Below are positions 51,397 to 60,731 of a DNA stretch of 64,000 nucleotides, in pieces (position 1 is the stretch's first letter; every line of letters starts with the position of its first letter). A program made the position numbers and the translations under genes. The notes beneath the pieces were generated by a model. The model saw nothing but the letters and a program-made list of their open reading frames with translations, had not been told where the DNA came from and made no database searches. Source of the stretch: SHLQ01 sp964451305 (lineage in GTDB: Bacteria; Actinomycetota; Acidimicrobiia; Acidimicrobiales; SHLQ01); contig CAYVHV010000018.1 in assembly GCA_964451305.1 (NCBI GenBank), positions 1-64,000 on the forward strand, read 5' to 3'.

Positions 51397-52532
51397 GAGG
51401 GCCTCGTTATCCGGTTCCACGCCCTGGCAAAGTCTTCGCTCGTCTCAGCGGAGATGACGGTGGCATCTCGGACCGCTCGAGAACGTTCTCGTCCGGTCGG
51501 GCTGAACTGTGCAACGGTGAGCACGTCGAAACGGTCTCGGAACATGTTGACACGTTCGAGGTCTTTGTTGGACGCGGCCCCGGTGAGCAGAACCATCGAC
51601 ACGCCACCGAGGTCGCCTTGGGCAATCTCAAAGGCATCATCGATCGAACCCCGGAACGACAAGCCAACCTCAGCGAGACGGTCCATGACCTTCGCCGATG
51701 GCATTCGCTGATCGAGTTCGACGCCGTCGGTGGTGATCAGCCGAAACTCGAAGCCCCGGCTCATCGACGCTACGACGACCGAAGCCGCAGCGCGAACAGC
51801 ATCCTCGAACGATGCGCCTTCGTACGAGGCGGCGCGGTTGTCGAGCACGACGAGCGAGCGAGGCTGATGGGTATCGACGTTGTGGCGCACCATCAGCTTG
51901 TTCACACGAGCGGACGAACGCCAATGAATCTGACGGAGATCGTCGCCGCGAACGTAGTCACGAAGCGTATGGAACGTCACCCCACCCTCGAGCGCTTCGC
52001 CGCTTTCAGGACCTTCGAGATCTCGAGCGAAACCGCTCGGAAACGGCTCGACCGGATGCACTATTGGGTGCACCCACAGCTTGGCGACGCCCTCTTCAGG
52101 TTCTCCGGAACGAACGAGTCCAAATGGGTCCGAGCGAGTCACATCGAGCGGACCAACCCGAAACACACCACGACGCTCGGTCGGCAACTCGGTGGTGATC
52201 GTCGCCGACTCGTTCGGCTCCAAGCTCGGAAGTTCGAGCGGGACTTGGCTGTCGCCGAACTGTTCGAGCGCAATACCGCCCGATGTACGCCGGCGACCGG
52301 TGTTGACGACCGTGAGTTGAGATCGTGCCGGGCGCCCCGACCGCACTCGCTCTGGCTGAACAACACGCGATGCGGACACCCGTGGACGACGCACGATCCA
52401 GATGCGGCCGACAAGCACGGCGAGGAGCAGCGCGATTCCGAGCGCGAGAAGCGTGTCGTATCCAAAGATGACGCCAGCGATGGTGGCGACACCTCCAATG
52501 GTGAGGAACGACCGTCCTGCGGAGGTAAGCAC
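51393..52532 (-). CDS. DUF58-domain protein
   Basis: A 379-residue protein. Two N-terminal membrane helices (about 10-48) are followed by a beta domain, then DUF58 (VRGDDLRQIHWRSSARVNKLMVRHN, then a von Willebrand A-like fold with SLVVLDNRAA). In MoxR operons DUF58 proteins are the ATPase's partners. It is coupled on both sides: 18 bp after moxR and a four-base overlap with the transglutaminase gene. Confidence 0.92.
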   Translation of the reverse strand: MLTSAGRSFLTIGGVATIAGVIFGYDTLLALGIALLLAVLVGRIWIVRRPRVSASRVVQPERVRSGRPARSQLTVVNTGRRRTSGGIALEQFGDSQVPLELPSLEPNESATITTELPTERRGVFRVGPLDVTRSDPFGLVRSGEPEEGVAKLWVHPIVHPVEPFPSGFARDLEGPESGEALEGGVTFHTLRDYVRGDDLRQIHWRSSARVNKLMVRHNVDTHQPRSLVVLDNRAASYEGASFEDAVRAAASVVVASMSRGFEFRLITTDGVELDQRMPSAKVMDRLAEVGLSFRGSIDDAFEIAQGDLGGVSMVLLTGAASNKDLERVNMFRDRFDVLTVAQFSPTGRERSRAVRDATVISAETSEDFARAWNRITRPS

Positions 52533-52550
52533 GTGGTGGGAACCTGTCCG

Positions 52551-53540
52551 CTACTGCTCGATGCGTTCTTTGGGCGTTGGGATCTCTTGAAGAACCGCTC
52601 GGAGCAGCTCGACCGAATCGATCCCTTCGAACTCCGCTTCGGGCTTGAGGATCATGCGGTGAGCAAGCACGGACTCGGTGAGGTCTTTGACGTCATCGGC
52701 GGTGACGAACGGACGACCGTTCGCTGCCGCCAGAGCGCGAGCGGTACGACCGAGCGCAATGGAACCACGAGGACTTACACCCAAGCGGAGTTCTGGGAGC
52801 TCGCGGGTCGCACGCACGATCGACACGATGTACTGACGAACGGCCGGTGAGATATAGATGACGTCGGCGACGCGAGCCATCTGGCGCACTTCCTCGGTGC
52901 TCAGCACCGGTTCGACGTCGACGCGAGTACGTCCAGCTGGCGCACTGTCGATGATGTCGATCTCTGCAACAGCGCTTGGATAGCCAATGGCGACGCGCAT
53001 CATGAAACGGTCGATCTGGGCCTCGGGAAGCGAGTAGGTACCGTCGTGTTCTACCGGGTTCTGCGTTGCGACGACGAGGAACGGGTTCGGCACGGGCCGG
53101 GGAACACCGTCGACGGTGACTTGGTACTCCTCCATCACCTCGAGCAGCGACGACTGGGTCTTTGGCGACGCACGGTTGATCTCATCGGCGAGCACGACGT
53201 TTGCGAATACGGCGCCGGGATGAAATTCGAACTCGCTGTTGGACTGGTTGAAGATCTGCACGCCCGTGACGTCGGATGGCAGAAGGTCTGGCGTGAACTG
53301 GATACGGGTCAGCGTGCCGTCGATGGACTCGGCGAGTGCTCGAGCGAGCGAGGTCTTGCCGGTTCCGGGCACGTCCTCGATCAAGAGGTGTCCTTGAGCC
53401 AGCATGCAAAGAAATGCCAAACGGATCTCACGGGTCTTTCCGTGGATCACGCGCTCGACGTTGTTTACGAGTTGTTGAAAACGATCTGCATAATTTCGTA
53501 CCTCGAGGTCGAGGTCTTCAACAGCATTCACAGTAGTCAC
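52551..53540 (-). CDS. MoxR-family AAA+ ATPase
   Basis: A 329-residue MoxR ATPase. LLIEDVPGTGKTSLARAL is the Walker A region, VVLADEINRASPKTQSSLLEVMEE Walker B with sensor, and VVATQNPVEHDGTYSLPEAQIDRF the family signature. MoxR proteins act as chaperones for von Willebrand A partners, here probably DUF58. It starts the three-gene minus-strand operon and is divergent from tlyA. Confidence 0.95.
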   Translation of the reverse strand: MTTVNAVEDLDLEVRNYADRFQQLVNNVERVIHGKTREIRLAFLCMLAQGHLLIEDVPGTGKTSLARALAESIDGTLTRIQFTPDLLPSDVTGVQIFNQSNSEFEFHPGAVFANVVLADEINRASPKTQSSLLEVMEEYQVTVDGVPRPVPNPFLVVATQNPVEHDGTYSLPEAQIDRFMMRVAIGYPSAVAEIDIIDSAPAGRTRVDVEPVLSTEEVRQMARVADVIYISPAVRQYIVSIVRATRELPELRLGVSPRGSIALGRTARALAAANGRPFVTADDVKDLTESVLAHRMILKPEAEFEGIDSVELLRAVLQEIPTPKERIEQ

Positions 53541-53661
53541 GTGGGCGGTCTCCGCTCATATACGTTTAAGTAATCAAGTGTGGCTCACGAAAATGCGCCC
53601 GTCACTTCGAGTGCTCCAGATCTCTGACACTACTAGGCCCTTCTACCTATGAGGTAATCAC

Positions 53662-54411
53662 ATGCGACGCCGCCTCGATGCAGAACTCGTCGCCCGTGGT
53701 TTGGCTAATTCACGGGGCCATGCGCAGGAACTCATCGAAGACAAGCGCGTGACCGTCGGCGGCGCCCACGCGCTGAAGGCCGCACGCCAAGTTCAGTCGA
53801 GTGACGCAATTCTCGTCTCTGGACCGCCACCGAGGTTCGTGGGGCGAGCTGGTTGGAAGTTGAACGGCGCGATTGAGTCGTTCGATCTGGACGTCTCCGG
53901 CAAGCATTGCATCGACGTCGGGTCGTCGACCGGCGGGTTCACGGATTGTCTGCTCCAGCACGGCGCGGCATCGGTGACATCGGTCGATGTCGGCACGAAC
54001 CAGCTCCATGAACGCCTTCGCGCAAACCCCCTCGTGACGGTGATGGAGAATCGCAACATTCGTTCCGTGTCACTCGGCGATTTCGATCACGATGCGGATC
54101 GTTCGGACGGGTTCGCCCTGCTCGTCGCCGACCTTTCGTTCACCTCGACCACCGCGATGTTGCCCCACCTCGCGACGCTGCTCTCCCCCGCCGGAAAGAT
54201 GATGGTCCTTGTGAAGCCCCAGTTCGAGGCCGGGCGCGAAGAGGTCAGCCGCGGCAAAGGGATCATTCGAGATCCCGACGTGTGGGTTCGCGTTCTTCAC
54301 GAGTTCATCGACGCTGCGGTCGACGCCGAGCTCACCGTGTCCGACCTCGAGATCTCACCCATTACCGGCGGCAAAGGAAACGTCGAGTTCCTCGCCTTGG
54401 TCGAGCGCTGA
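53662..54411 (+). CDS. tlyA: TlyA-family rRNA methyltransferase
   Basis: A 249-residue protein. Residues 1-60 are an S4 RNA-binding domain (RRLDAELVARGLANSRGHAQ), followed by an FtsJ-like methyltransferase with HCIDVGSSTGGFTDCLLQ (SAM site), FALLVADLSF, VLVKPQFE and NVEFLALV giving the K-D-K-E set. The mycobacterial TlyA methylates 2'-OH of 16S and 23S rRNA and affects capreomycin response. It leads the operon tlyA-nadK-recN, as in mycobacteria. GAGG precedes the ATG by six or seven bases. Confidence 0.94.
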   Translation: MRRRLDAELVARGLANSRGHAQELIEDKRVTVGGAHALKAARQVQSSDAILVSGPPPRFVGRAGWKLNGAIESFDLDVSGKHCIDVGSSTGGFTDCLLQHGAASVTSVDVGTNQLHERLRANPLVTVMENRNIRSVSLGDFDHDADRSDGFALLVADLSFTSTTAMLPHLATLLSPAGKMMVLVKPQFEAGREEVSRGKGIIRDPDVWVRVLHEFIDAAVDAELTVSDLEISPITGGKGNVEFLALVER

Positions 54412-54475
54412 GCAAAATCAGCGAATCGAACGGTCGTTCGCCTCTCTCCTGGCTTCTTGAGGTAGGGTCTGTCGT

Positions 54476-55315
54476 GTGAAGGCGAAAATTGGTTTGGTCC
54501 TGCACAGCGCTGATGCTGCTGCTCTCAAAGAAGCGACGAGGCTCACCGCCTCGCTCAACGATAAAGGGCACTCGGTCGTGGCCGTCGCCGACGATGCCGA
54601 TGCAATTCCCGGCGTGACCCTCGTCGATGAAGGCTCCTTCGCCGATGGGCTCGAGCTCGCCATCAGCTTGGGCGGTGATGGCACGATGCTGAGAACCGTT
54701 GGGCTCCTCGGCGATAGCGGCGTCAAGGTGCTCGGCGTCAACTTTGGCGACCTGGGCTTTCTCACCGTCGTCGACCCCGACGAACTCGACCGAGCCGTGG
54801 AACGGTCGCTGTCGGGAGATCACGACATCGAAGAACGCATGCTCGTCTCGGCCACCTTTGATGGCAACACGATCCATGCCCTCAACGAAGTCGTGATCGA
54901 GCGAGCACCTGGAGATACGACGGTCCGCATCGGTGTCACCGTCGACGGCAAGCCGTTCACCTCGTACCCAGCGGACGGCCTCATCGTGGCGACACCGACG
55001 GGCAGCACCGCCTATGCCCTCTCGGCTCGTGGGCCGATCGTCTTTCCCACACACTATGCCCTCCTTCTCACGCCCGTCTCGCCTCACATGCTGTTCGACC
55101 GGAGCCTTGTCTTTGGACCCGATTCGGTGATCGAACTCACCGTCGAGGGCCATCGCCCAGCAGTCGTGTCACAGGACGGCAATACAGTCTTGACGATGGA
55201 ACCTGGAGACACGATCACCTGCCGCCGCTCCGAGCGAACTGCTCGTCTGGTCATCTTCGATACCCGCGACAACCTCGCGGTCTTGAAGTCCAAGCTCGGC
55301 ATTGCGGACCGGTAG
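54476..55315 (+). CDS. nadK: NAD kinase
   Basis: A 279-residue NAD kinase from GTG at 54476. GGDGTMLR (66-73), VNFGDLGFLT, LNEVVIERAPGDTT and TPTGSTAYALSARGPI are all diagnostic. It makes NADP from NAD with ATP or polyphosphate. GTG is kept because MKAKIGLVLH fits the family start. The end is repeated past the stop (see repeat 55304-55333). Confidence 0.96.
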   Translation: MKAKIGLVLHSADAAALKEATRLTASLNDKGHSVVAVADDADAIPGVTLVDEGSFADGLELAISLGGDGTMLRTVGLLGDSGVKVLGVNFGDLGFLTVVDPDELDRAVERSLSGDHDIEERMLVSATFDGNTIHALNEVVIERAPGDTTVRIGVTVDGKPFTSYPADGLIVATPTGSTAYALSARGPIVFPTHYALLLTPVSPHMLFDRSLVFGPDSVIELTVEGHRPAVVSQDGNTVLTMEPGDTITCRRSERTARLVIFDTRDNLAVLKSKLGIADR

Positions 55316-55333
55316 ACGGCAGACCAGTAGAGA
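55304..55333 (+). repeat. 15-bp repeat of the nadK gene end
   Basis: GCGGACCGGTAGACG (55304-55318) contains the last codons and TAG; GCAGACCAGTAGAGA (55319-55333) follows, matching 11 of 15 bases and repeating Ala-Asp-Gln and a TAG in frame. Confidence 0.5.
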
Positions 55334-55345
55334 GGAAGCCTGTTC

Positions 55346-56947
55346 ATGCTCGAAGAACTCCGTATCGAGAACCTTGGTGTCATCGATTCGATCTCCCTAG
55401 TGCTCCCACCTGGGTCCATTGCAGTGACCGGGGAGACCGGTGCTGGAAAGACGATGGTGTTGAGCGCAATTCAACTATTGATGGGGGCGCGAGCCGAACC
55501 CGACATGGTCCGCCGCGGGACAGATCAGGCGACGATCGAAGGCCGCTTTGTCGATGCCGACGGAGATGAGATCGTCGCAAAGCGAGTAATTCCCGCCAGC
55601 GGCAGATCCCGGGCCTACCTCGACGGGTCGCTCGCGACCGCGACCGAGCTCCAGGAGCGCATTGCGCCGATGGTCGATCTCCACGGTCAGCATTCCCAGC
55701 AGTCACTCCTGCGGCCGAGCACGCAACGCGACGCTCTCGATGCCTTTGCGGGCGTCGATACCGAGCCGCTCCGCAGCATCCGGTCGAAGATCTCTCAGAT
55801 CGACGCCGAACTCGGAGAACTCGGCGGTGACGAAACCGAACGCGCTCGTCGCGTCGATCTCCTCCGGTATCAGTTGGACGAACTCGTCGCTGCCAACCTC
55901 TCGGACCCAGACGAAGACACGGCGTTGCTCGCCGAGGAGAGCCTTCTCGCCAACGCGTTCGAACATCAACTCTCCGCCGCGCGAGCGGGCGAACTCGTCG
56001 GGGCAGATGGCCCCGCCGCCGAAGCGCTGGTGCAAGCCGCTGGCCTTCTCGACGGCGCTGGGCCGTTCGCCGATGCCCTCGGCCGGTTGATAGCGTTACA
56101 AGAAGACCTCGCTGGGCTCTCCGGAGAACTTCGAGATATTGGTGAAGGCATCACCGACGATCCCGAAGCCCGTGAGCATGTGCGCCAACGGCTGTCGCTT
56201 CTCGTGGAACTTCGTCGAAAGTATGGACCGACCCTCAGCGACGTGATCGCATACACCTCAGATCTCCAGCAGCAGCTCGACGAACTCGAGTCGCACGAAG
56301 TCCGCGTCACCCAGCTCGCAGACCAGCGCGACGTCGCGATTCGCGAACGCGACGCCCTCGCTACGACGATCCTCGAACAGCGTGCTCGAGCATCGGAACC
56401 TCTGGCGCGAGCGGTAGAAGCCGAGCTCGCAAAATTGTCCATGGCCAACGCGACCGTTGAGGTCCGTGTGCAGGGCAGTGCCGGCGACGACGTGGCGATC
56501 ATGCTCGCGCCAAATCCGGGCCTACCTCTCGTCCCCGTCGGCAAGGGAGCGTCGGGCGGCGAGCTGAGCCGAACAATGCTGGCGCTTCGCCTGGTCCTCG
56601 CAGGTGGACCACCAATCCAGGTCTTCGATGAGGTCGATGCCGGCATTGGTGGCGGCACTGCGCGTGCGGTTGGGCGTGCGCTCGCGTCGCTCGGAACCAG
56701 CGGCCAGGTCTTTGTCGTCACCCACCTGGCGCAGGTTGCCTCCTATGCGGGGTCACACATCGTGATCGATAAATCCAGCATCGAAGGAACCACAAAGTCT
56801 CAAGCTCGTGTGCTGTCCAAGGATGAACGTATCATCGAAGTCAGCCGGATGCTCAGCGGCTCGCCCGAAAGCAGCGTCGCACACGTACATGCTCAAGAGC
56901 TGCTCGCAACAACATCGGCAACATGGGAAACAGCAGGCGCACGATGA
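55346..56947 (+). CDS. recN: DNA repair protein RecN
   Basis: A 533-residue SMC-like ATPase. Walker A is GETGAGKTMVL (31-41), the coiled coil spans about 150-360 with a hinge, and KGASGGELSRTMLALRL and VFDEVDAGIGGGTARAVG give signature and Walker B. It is slightly shorter than usual (about 550-590). It aids repair of double-strand breaks. It starts 30 bp after nadK and ends in an ATGA overlap with a 25-codon frame. Confidence 0.95.
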   Translation: MLEELRIENLGVIDSISLVLPPGSIAVTGETGAGKTMVLSAIQLLMGARAEPDMVRRGTDQATIEGRFVDADGDEIVAKRVIPASGRSRAYLDGSLATATELQERIAPMVDLHGQHSQQSLLRPSTQRDALDAFAGVDTEPLRSIRSKISQIDAELGELGGDETERARRVDLLRYQLDELVAANLSDPDEDTALLAEESLLANAFEHQLSAARAGELVGADGPAAEALVQAAGLLDGAGPFADALGRLIALQEDLAGLSGELRDIGEGITDDPEAREHVRQRLSLLVELRRKYGPTLSDVIAYTSDLQQQLDELESHEVRVTQLADQRDVAIRERDALATTILEQRARASEPLARAVEAELAKLSMANATVEVRVQGSAGDDVAIMLAPNPGLPLVPVGKGASGGELSRTMLALRLVLAGGPPIQVFDEVDAGIGGGTARAVGRALASLGTSGQVFVVTHLAQVASYAGSHIVIDKSSIEGTTKSQARVLSKDERIIEVSRMLSGSPESSVAHVHAQELLATTSATWETAGAR

Positions 56948-57027
56948 TGGCTATCTTCGTCACAAATCTTGACGATTTCGAGCTCCAGCCACGCGGACCG
57001 ACCGTCACCGAGTTAGGGTGAACTCCC

Positions 57028-58674
57028 GTGACCAAGCATGTTTTTGTTACGGGCGGCGTAGCCAGTTCTCTCGGTAAAGGTCTGACCGCTTCAGCCCTCG
57101 GTCGACTTCTCAAAGCCCGAGGTCTTCGGGTCACGATGCAGAAGCTCGATCCGTACCTGAACGTCGATCCCGGCACCATGAACCCGTTCGAACACGGCGA
57201 AGTGTTCGTGACCGACGACGGTGGCGAGACCGACCTCGACCTCGGACATTACGAGCGTTTCATCGACGAGAACCTCACGATGCGCTCCAACGCCACGACC
57301 GGTTCCATCTATTCGTCGGTGATCGCAGCGGAACGTCGTGGTGATTACCTCGGCCGCACGGTGCAGGTCATCCCGCACATAACCGATGAGATCAAGCATC
57401 GCATCCGTCAACTGACCGGTGATGACACCGACGTCGTGATCACCGAAGTCGGCGGCACCGTCGGCGATATCGAAATCCTCCCGTTTCTCGAGGCAATCCG
57501 TCAGTTCAGACTGGATGTCGGCCCGGAGAACGTCTTTTATCTCCACGTCACCCTGGTGCCGTTCATCGGCCCGTCGGGCGAGCAGAAGACAAAGCCAACC
57601 CAGCACTCGGTAACCGAGCTTCGAAGCCGCGGCATCCAGCCAGATGCCATCGTGTGTCGCAGCGATGAGCCAATCACCGACGAGCTGAAACGAAAGATCT
57701 CTCGCCTGTGCGACGTTCCCGTCGACGGCGTCATCAACGCAGCCGATGCGGACAGCCTCTATGAGATCCCGCTCGTTGTTCACAACGAGGGCCTCGACAA
57801 CTTCGTGTGCAGCCACTTCCGGTTGGAAGATCTGCCAGACCCTGACCTCGTCGAGTGGAAAGCGCTCGTCGATCGAGTGTTCTCCGCTACCCAAACGGTT
57901 CGCGTCGGCGTCATTGGAAAGTACGTCAGTCTTATCGACGCATACCTCTCGGTGGTCGAAGCGCTGAATCACGCTGGTATCCATCACCACGCCAACGTGG
58001 AGATCGATTGGATCCAGGCAGAGGAGGTCGAGGGGCTTCTCGCCGAACGAATCCGCAACCTCGATGGCATTGTCATCCCGGGCGGTTTCGGCGAACGCGG
58101 CATCGAAGGCAAGATCGCTGCGGCCACGTACGCCCGAGAGAACGACATTCCATGCCTTGGGCTCTGTCTTGGACTCCAGGTCATGACGATCGAGTACGCA
58201 CGAAACAAGCTCGGCCTGACCGGCGCGAACTCCCTCGAATTCGATCCACAGACCAAGCACCCCGTCGTGAACTTGATGGAAGATCAGCGCGACGTCTCAG
58301 AGAAGGGCGGCACCATGCGCCTCGGCGCATACGTTGCCAAGCTCGCTCCTGGTTCCCAAGTTGCAGAGTCGTACGGCGAGGTAACAGTTTCGGAGCGTCA
58401 CCGTCATCGCTACGAGTTCAATTCAAAGTTCCTGAGCAAGTTCGACGATGGCGACTTCTGGGCGAGCGGTGAGTCCCCGGACGGGCAACTAGTCGAGTTT
58501 ATCGAGCTTCGCTCGCATCCGTTTTGGGTTGCTACTCAAGCTCACCCTGAGTTCAAGAGCAGACCGAACCGGCCTGCTCCCCTGTTCCGCAGCTTCATCG
58601 AAGCCGTCGTCGAACGCAAGAACGGCCGGAATCCAACGTTGTTGCAGGTCGATGACAACGTTGCAGCCCAGTAG
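57028..58674 (+). CDS. pyrG: CTP synthase
   Basis: A 548-residue CTP synthase from GTG. The opening is TKHVFVTGGVASSLGKGLTA. GTMNPFEHGEVFVTDDGGETDLDLGHYERF and ITEVGGTVGDIE belong to the synthetase domain, and the glutaminase has IPGGFGERG, CLGLCLGLQ (catalytic Cys) and HPEFKSRP. It converts UTP to CTP with glutamine. It lies downstream of recN and upstream of the NUDIX gene, as in mycobacteria. An in-frame upstream start is not seen. Confidence 0.97.
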   Translation: MTKHVFVTGGVASSLGKGLTASALGRLLKARGLRVTMQKLDPYLNVDPGTMNPFEHGEVFVTDDGGETDLDLGHYERFIDENLTMRSNATTGSIYSSVIAAERRGDYLGRTVQVIPHITDEIKHRIRQLTGDDTDVVITEVGGTVGDIEILPFLEAIRQFRLDVGPENVFYLHVTLVPFIGPSGEQKTKPTQHSVTELRSRGIQPDAIVCRSDEPITDELKRKISRLCDVPVDGVINAADADSLYEIPLVVHNEGLDNFVCSHFRLEDLPDPDLVEWKALVDRVFSATQTVRVGVIGKYVSLIDAYLSVVEALNHAGIHHHANVEIDWIQAEEVEGLLAERIRNLDGIVIPGGFGERGIEGKIAAATYARENDIPCLGLCLGLQVMTIEYARNKLGLTGANSLEFDPQTKHPVVNLMEDQRDVSEKGGTMRLGAYVAKLAPGSQVAESYGEVTVSERHRHRYEFNSKFLSKFDDGDFWASGESPDGQLVEFIELRSHPFWVATQAHPEFKSRPNRPAPLFRSFIEAVVERKNGRNPTLLQVDDNVAAQ

Positions 58675-58704
58675 CCGCTTCGACGAGATTCGTCACCGGA
58701 CGCA

Positions 58705-59256
58705 ATGACCGATTCGAAATTCCGAGCCCTCGACGAAGACGTTGTCTACGACGGGTGGATCATGAAGGTTGCACGAGGCCGCTTTGAGGCGCCCGACGGG
58801 TCGATCTTCGAACGTGACGTCGTGCATCATCCCGGGGCCGTTGCAGTCGTACCGCTGGTCGAAACGGACGGCGGCACCGAAATCATTTTGGTGCGCCAAT
58901 ACCGCTCGGCGCTCGATGACCTGCTGCTCGAGATTCCGGCGGGGTTGCGCGATGTCGACGGAGAGCCTCCCGCAGAAACTGCTCAACGTGAGTTGGTTGA
59001 AGAGATCGGTATGCGCGCCGGCACGCTCACTCCGCTCGCCGCTGTTCATAACAGTGCTGGCTTTTGCGATGAGCAGATCCATATCTTCATCGGCACTGAC
59101 CTCGTCCAGGTCGAACGGGCCATTACCGATAGCCCCGAGGAACACGAGATGGAGATTTTGCAGATCCCACTCGCCGATGCACACGCCATGATTGCCTCGG
59201 GCGAAATGACCGACGCAAAGACGATCATCGGAGTTCTCGCCGCGCTCAGGCTCTAG
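58705..59256 (+). CDS. NUDIX hydrolase, ADP-ribose pyrophosphatase type
   Basis: A 183-residue NUDIX enzyme. PAGLRDVDGEPPAETAQREL followed by VEEIGMRAG is the Nudix box, with one extra residue before the first Glu as is common in actinobacterial ADP-ribose pyrophosphatases. IILVRQYRSAL precedes it. It would cut ADP-ribose to AMP and ribose 5-phosphate, but other nucleotide sugars are possible. It sits between pyrG and xerD. Confidence 0.92.
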   Translation: MTDSKFRALDEDVVYDGWIMKVARGRFEAPDGSIFERDVVHHPGAVAVVPLVETDGGTEIILVRQYRSALDDLLLEIPAGLRDVDGEPPAETAQRELVEEIGMRAGTLTPLAAVHNSAGFCDEQIHIFIGTDLVQVERAITDSPEEHEMEILQIPLADAHAMIASGEMTDAKTIIGVLAALRL

Positions 59257-59268
59257 TGTTTTGGGCGC

Positions 59269-60204
59269 ATGGCACTACCGGATCGTCTCCCTTTCGATGT
59301 TGAGGACTTCCTCACACATCTGACGATCGAAAAGGGCCGTTCTACCAACACGTTGTCCGCGTATCGCCTCGACCTGGGCCGGTACACGAGCCATCTGGGT
59401 GAAACATCGGTCCGTGACGCCACGACGAGCGACGTGCAGGCCTTTCGCAGTCTGCTCGACGAACGCGGCCTTGCCCGCTCCTCGATCAACCGCACCATGA
59501 CCGCTGTCCGAGGGCTACACCGCTATCTGTTTGCGGAGGGAGTTGCACCGCACGATCCCACTGCTGATCTCGCACCAGCAAAGTTGCCGAAAGGCCTCCC
59601 AAAGGCGCTACGCGAGGACGAGATCACGCTCCTGCTCGACGCGGTCGATGCCCAAGATGCATTTGGGCTTCGCGATACTGCGCTACTCGAACTGCTCTAC
59701 GGCACGGGCATGCGAATCAGTGAGTGTGTTGGGTTGAGCCTCGATGATCTCGACCTCGATGGCGCCCTCCTTCGTGTCACCGGTAAGGGCGACAAACAGC
59801 GCCTCGTTCCCGTTGGCCGCCTGGCAGATGCTGCGTTGCGGCGTTGGCTTGAGCCCGGCGGCCGGTCGGAGCTGGCTCCTGAGGACTGGAAATCTCGAGA
59901 CGATCAGATGGCGGTGTTCCTCAACCATCGCGGCGGCCGTCTCAGTCGGCAGGGAATCTGGGGAGTGGTCCGCAAACACGGTCTGACCGCCGGAATTGCC
60001 GACCGACTCTCTCCCCATGTGCTGCGCCATAGCTGCGCTACTCACATGTTGGACCATGGCGCCGACATCCGTACTGTGCAGGAGCTTTTAGGCCACGCCT
60101 CCATTTCGACGACGCAGCTCTATACGAAGGTCTCGACCGATCTGCTCGTGCGAGCCTACGAGAGCGCTCACCCGCGTGCCACAGGCCGTCCTGGGGACCG
60201 TTGA
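59269..60204 (+). CDS. xerD: Tyrosine recombinase XerD
   Basis: A 311-residue recombinase. An N-terminal SAM-like domain (about 8-95) is followed by the catalytic domain with Arg149 (GTGMRISE), Lys173, His250 and Arg253 (HVLRHSCATHM), His276 (LLGHASIS) and Tyr285 (TQLYTKV). XerD resolves chromosome dimers at dif. It follows the NUDIX gene by 12 bp and its stop overlaps the HD gene start. Confidence 0.95.
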   Translation: MALPDRLPFDVEDFLTHLTIEKGRSTNTLSAYRLDLGRYTSHLGETSVRDATTSDVQAFRSLLDERGLARSSINRTMTAVRGLHRYLFAEGVAPHDPTADLAPAKLPKGLPKALREDEITLLLDAVDAQDAFGLRDTALLELLYGTGMRISECVGLSLDDLDLDGALLRVTGKGDKQRLVPVGRLADAALRRWLEPGGRSELAPEDWKSRDDQMAVFLNHRGGRLSRQGIWGVVRKHGLTAGIADRLSPHVLRHSCATHMLDHGADIRTVQELLGHASISTTQLYTKVSTDLLVRAYESAHPRATGRPGDR

Positions 60205-60722
60205 TGGGTGGAGCAGTGCACTTAACGAAACGCTTCGTAACGTCGCTTTGGCCGCTCGGTCCGTCGAGCCAGGACGACGAGTGGGCGCGATCTCACCTCG
60301 TCGAGGGCGAGGTTGCACTCTGGAAGCGCATGAGCAGTCAGGATCGTCGTCACTCGATCGGGGTCGCTCGACGGGTCGAGGATGCCCTCGGTGATGGGGC
60401 AACCCGTCCGGTGGTAGCCGCAGCGTTGCTGCACGACGTCGGCAAGATCGAGTCTCGGCTCGGCACCATGCTGCGGGTCGTAGCGACAGCGTCAGCTGCG
60501 ATCGCTGGCCGAGAGACCGCCGAGCTGTGGGTAACGAGCACCGGCGTCACCCGACGAATCGGGCTCTACCTCAAACACCCGTCGATCGGCGCCGACCTAT
60601 TGGCGATGGCGGGTAGCGATCCGTTCACCGAAACGTGGGCACGTGAACACCACCACCCCGCCGAGAGCTGCTCGCTCGATGCCGAACTCGCGAACGCGCT
60701 TCGAGACGCCGACGATGACTAG
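60204..60722 (+). CDS. HD-domain protein
   Basis: A 172-residue HD phosphohydrolase. His50 (DRRHSIGVA), His77-Asp78 (LLHDVGK) and a later HHH give the metal-binding set. ATG at 60204 overlaps the xerD TGA (TGATG), so the genes are coupled. The substrate is unknown; the domain hydrolyses phosphate esters or nucleotides in its relatives. It is convergent with the PKD gene, nine bases apart. Confidence 0.88.
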   Translation: MGGAVHLTKRFVTSLWPLGPSSQDDEWARSHLVEGEVALWKRMSSQDRRHSIGVARRVEDALGDGATRPVVAAALLHDVGKIESRLGTMLRVVATASAAIAGRETAELWVTSTGVTRRIGLYLKHPSIGADLLAMAGSDPFTETWAREHHHPAESCSLDAELANALRDADDD

Positions 60723-60731
60723 CAACACCTA

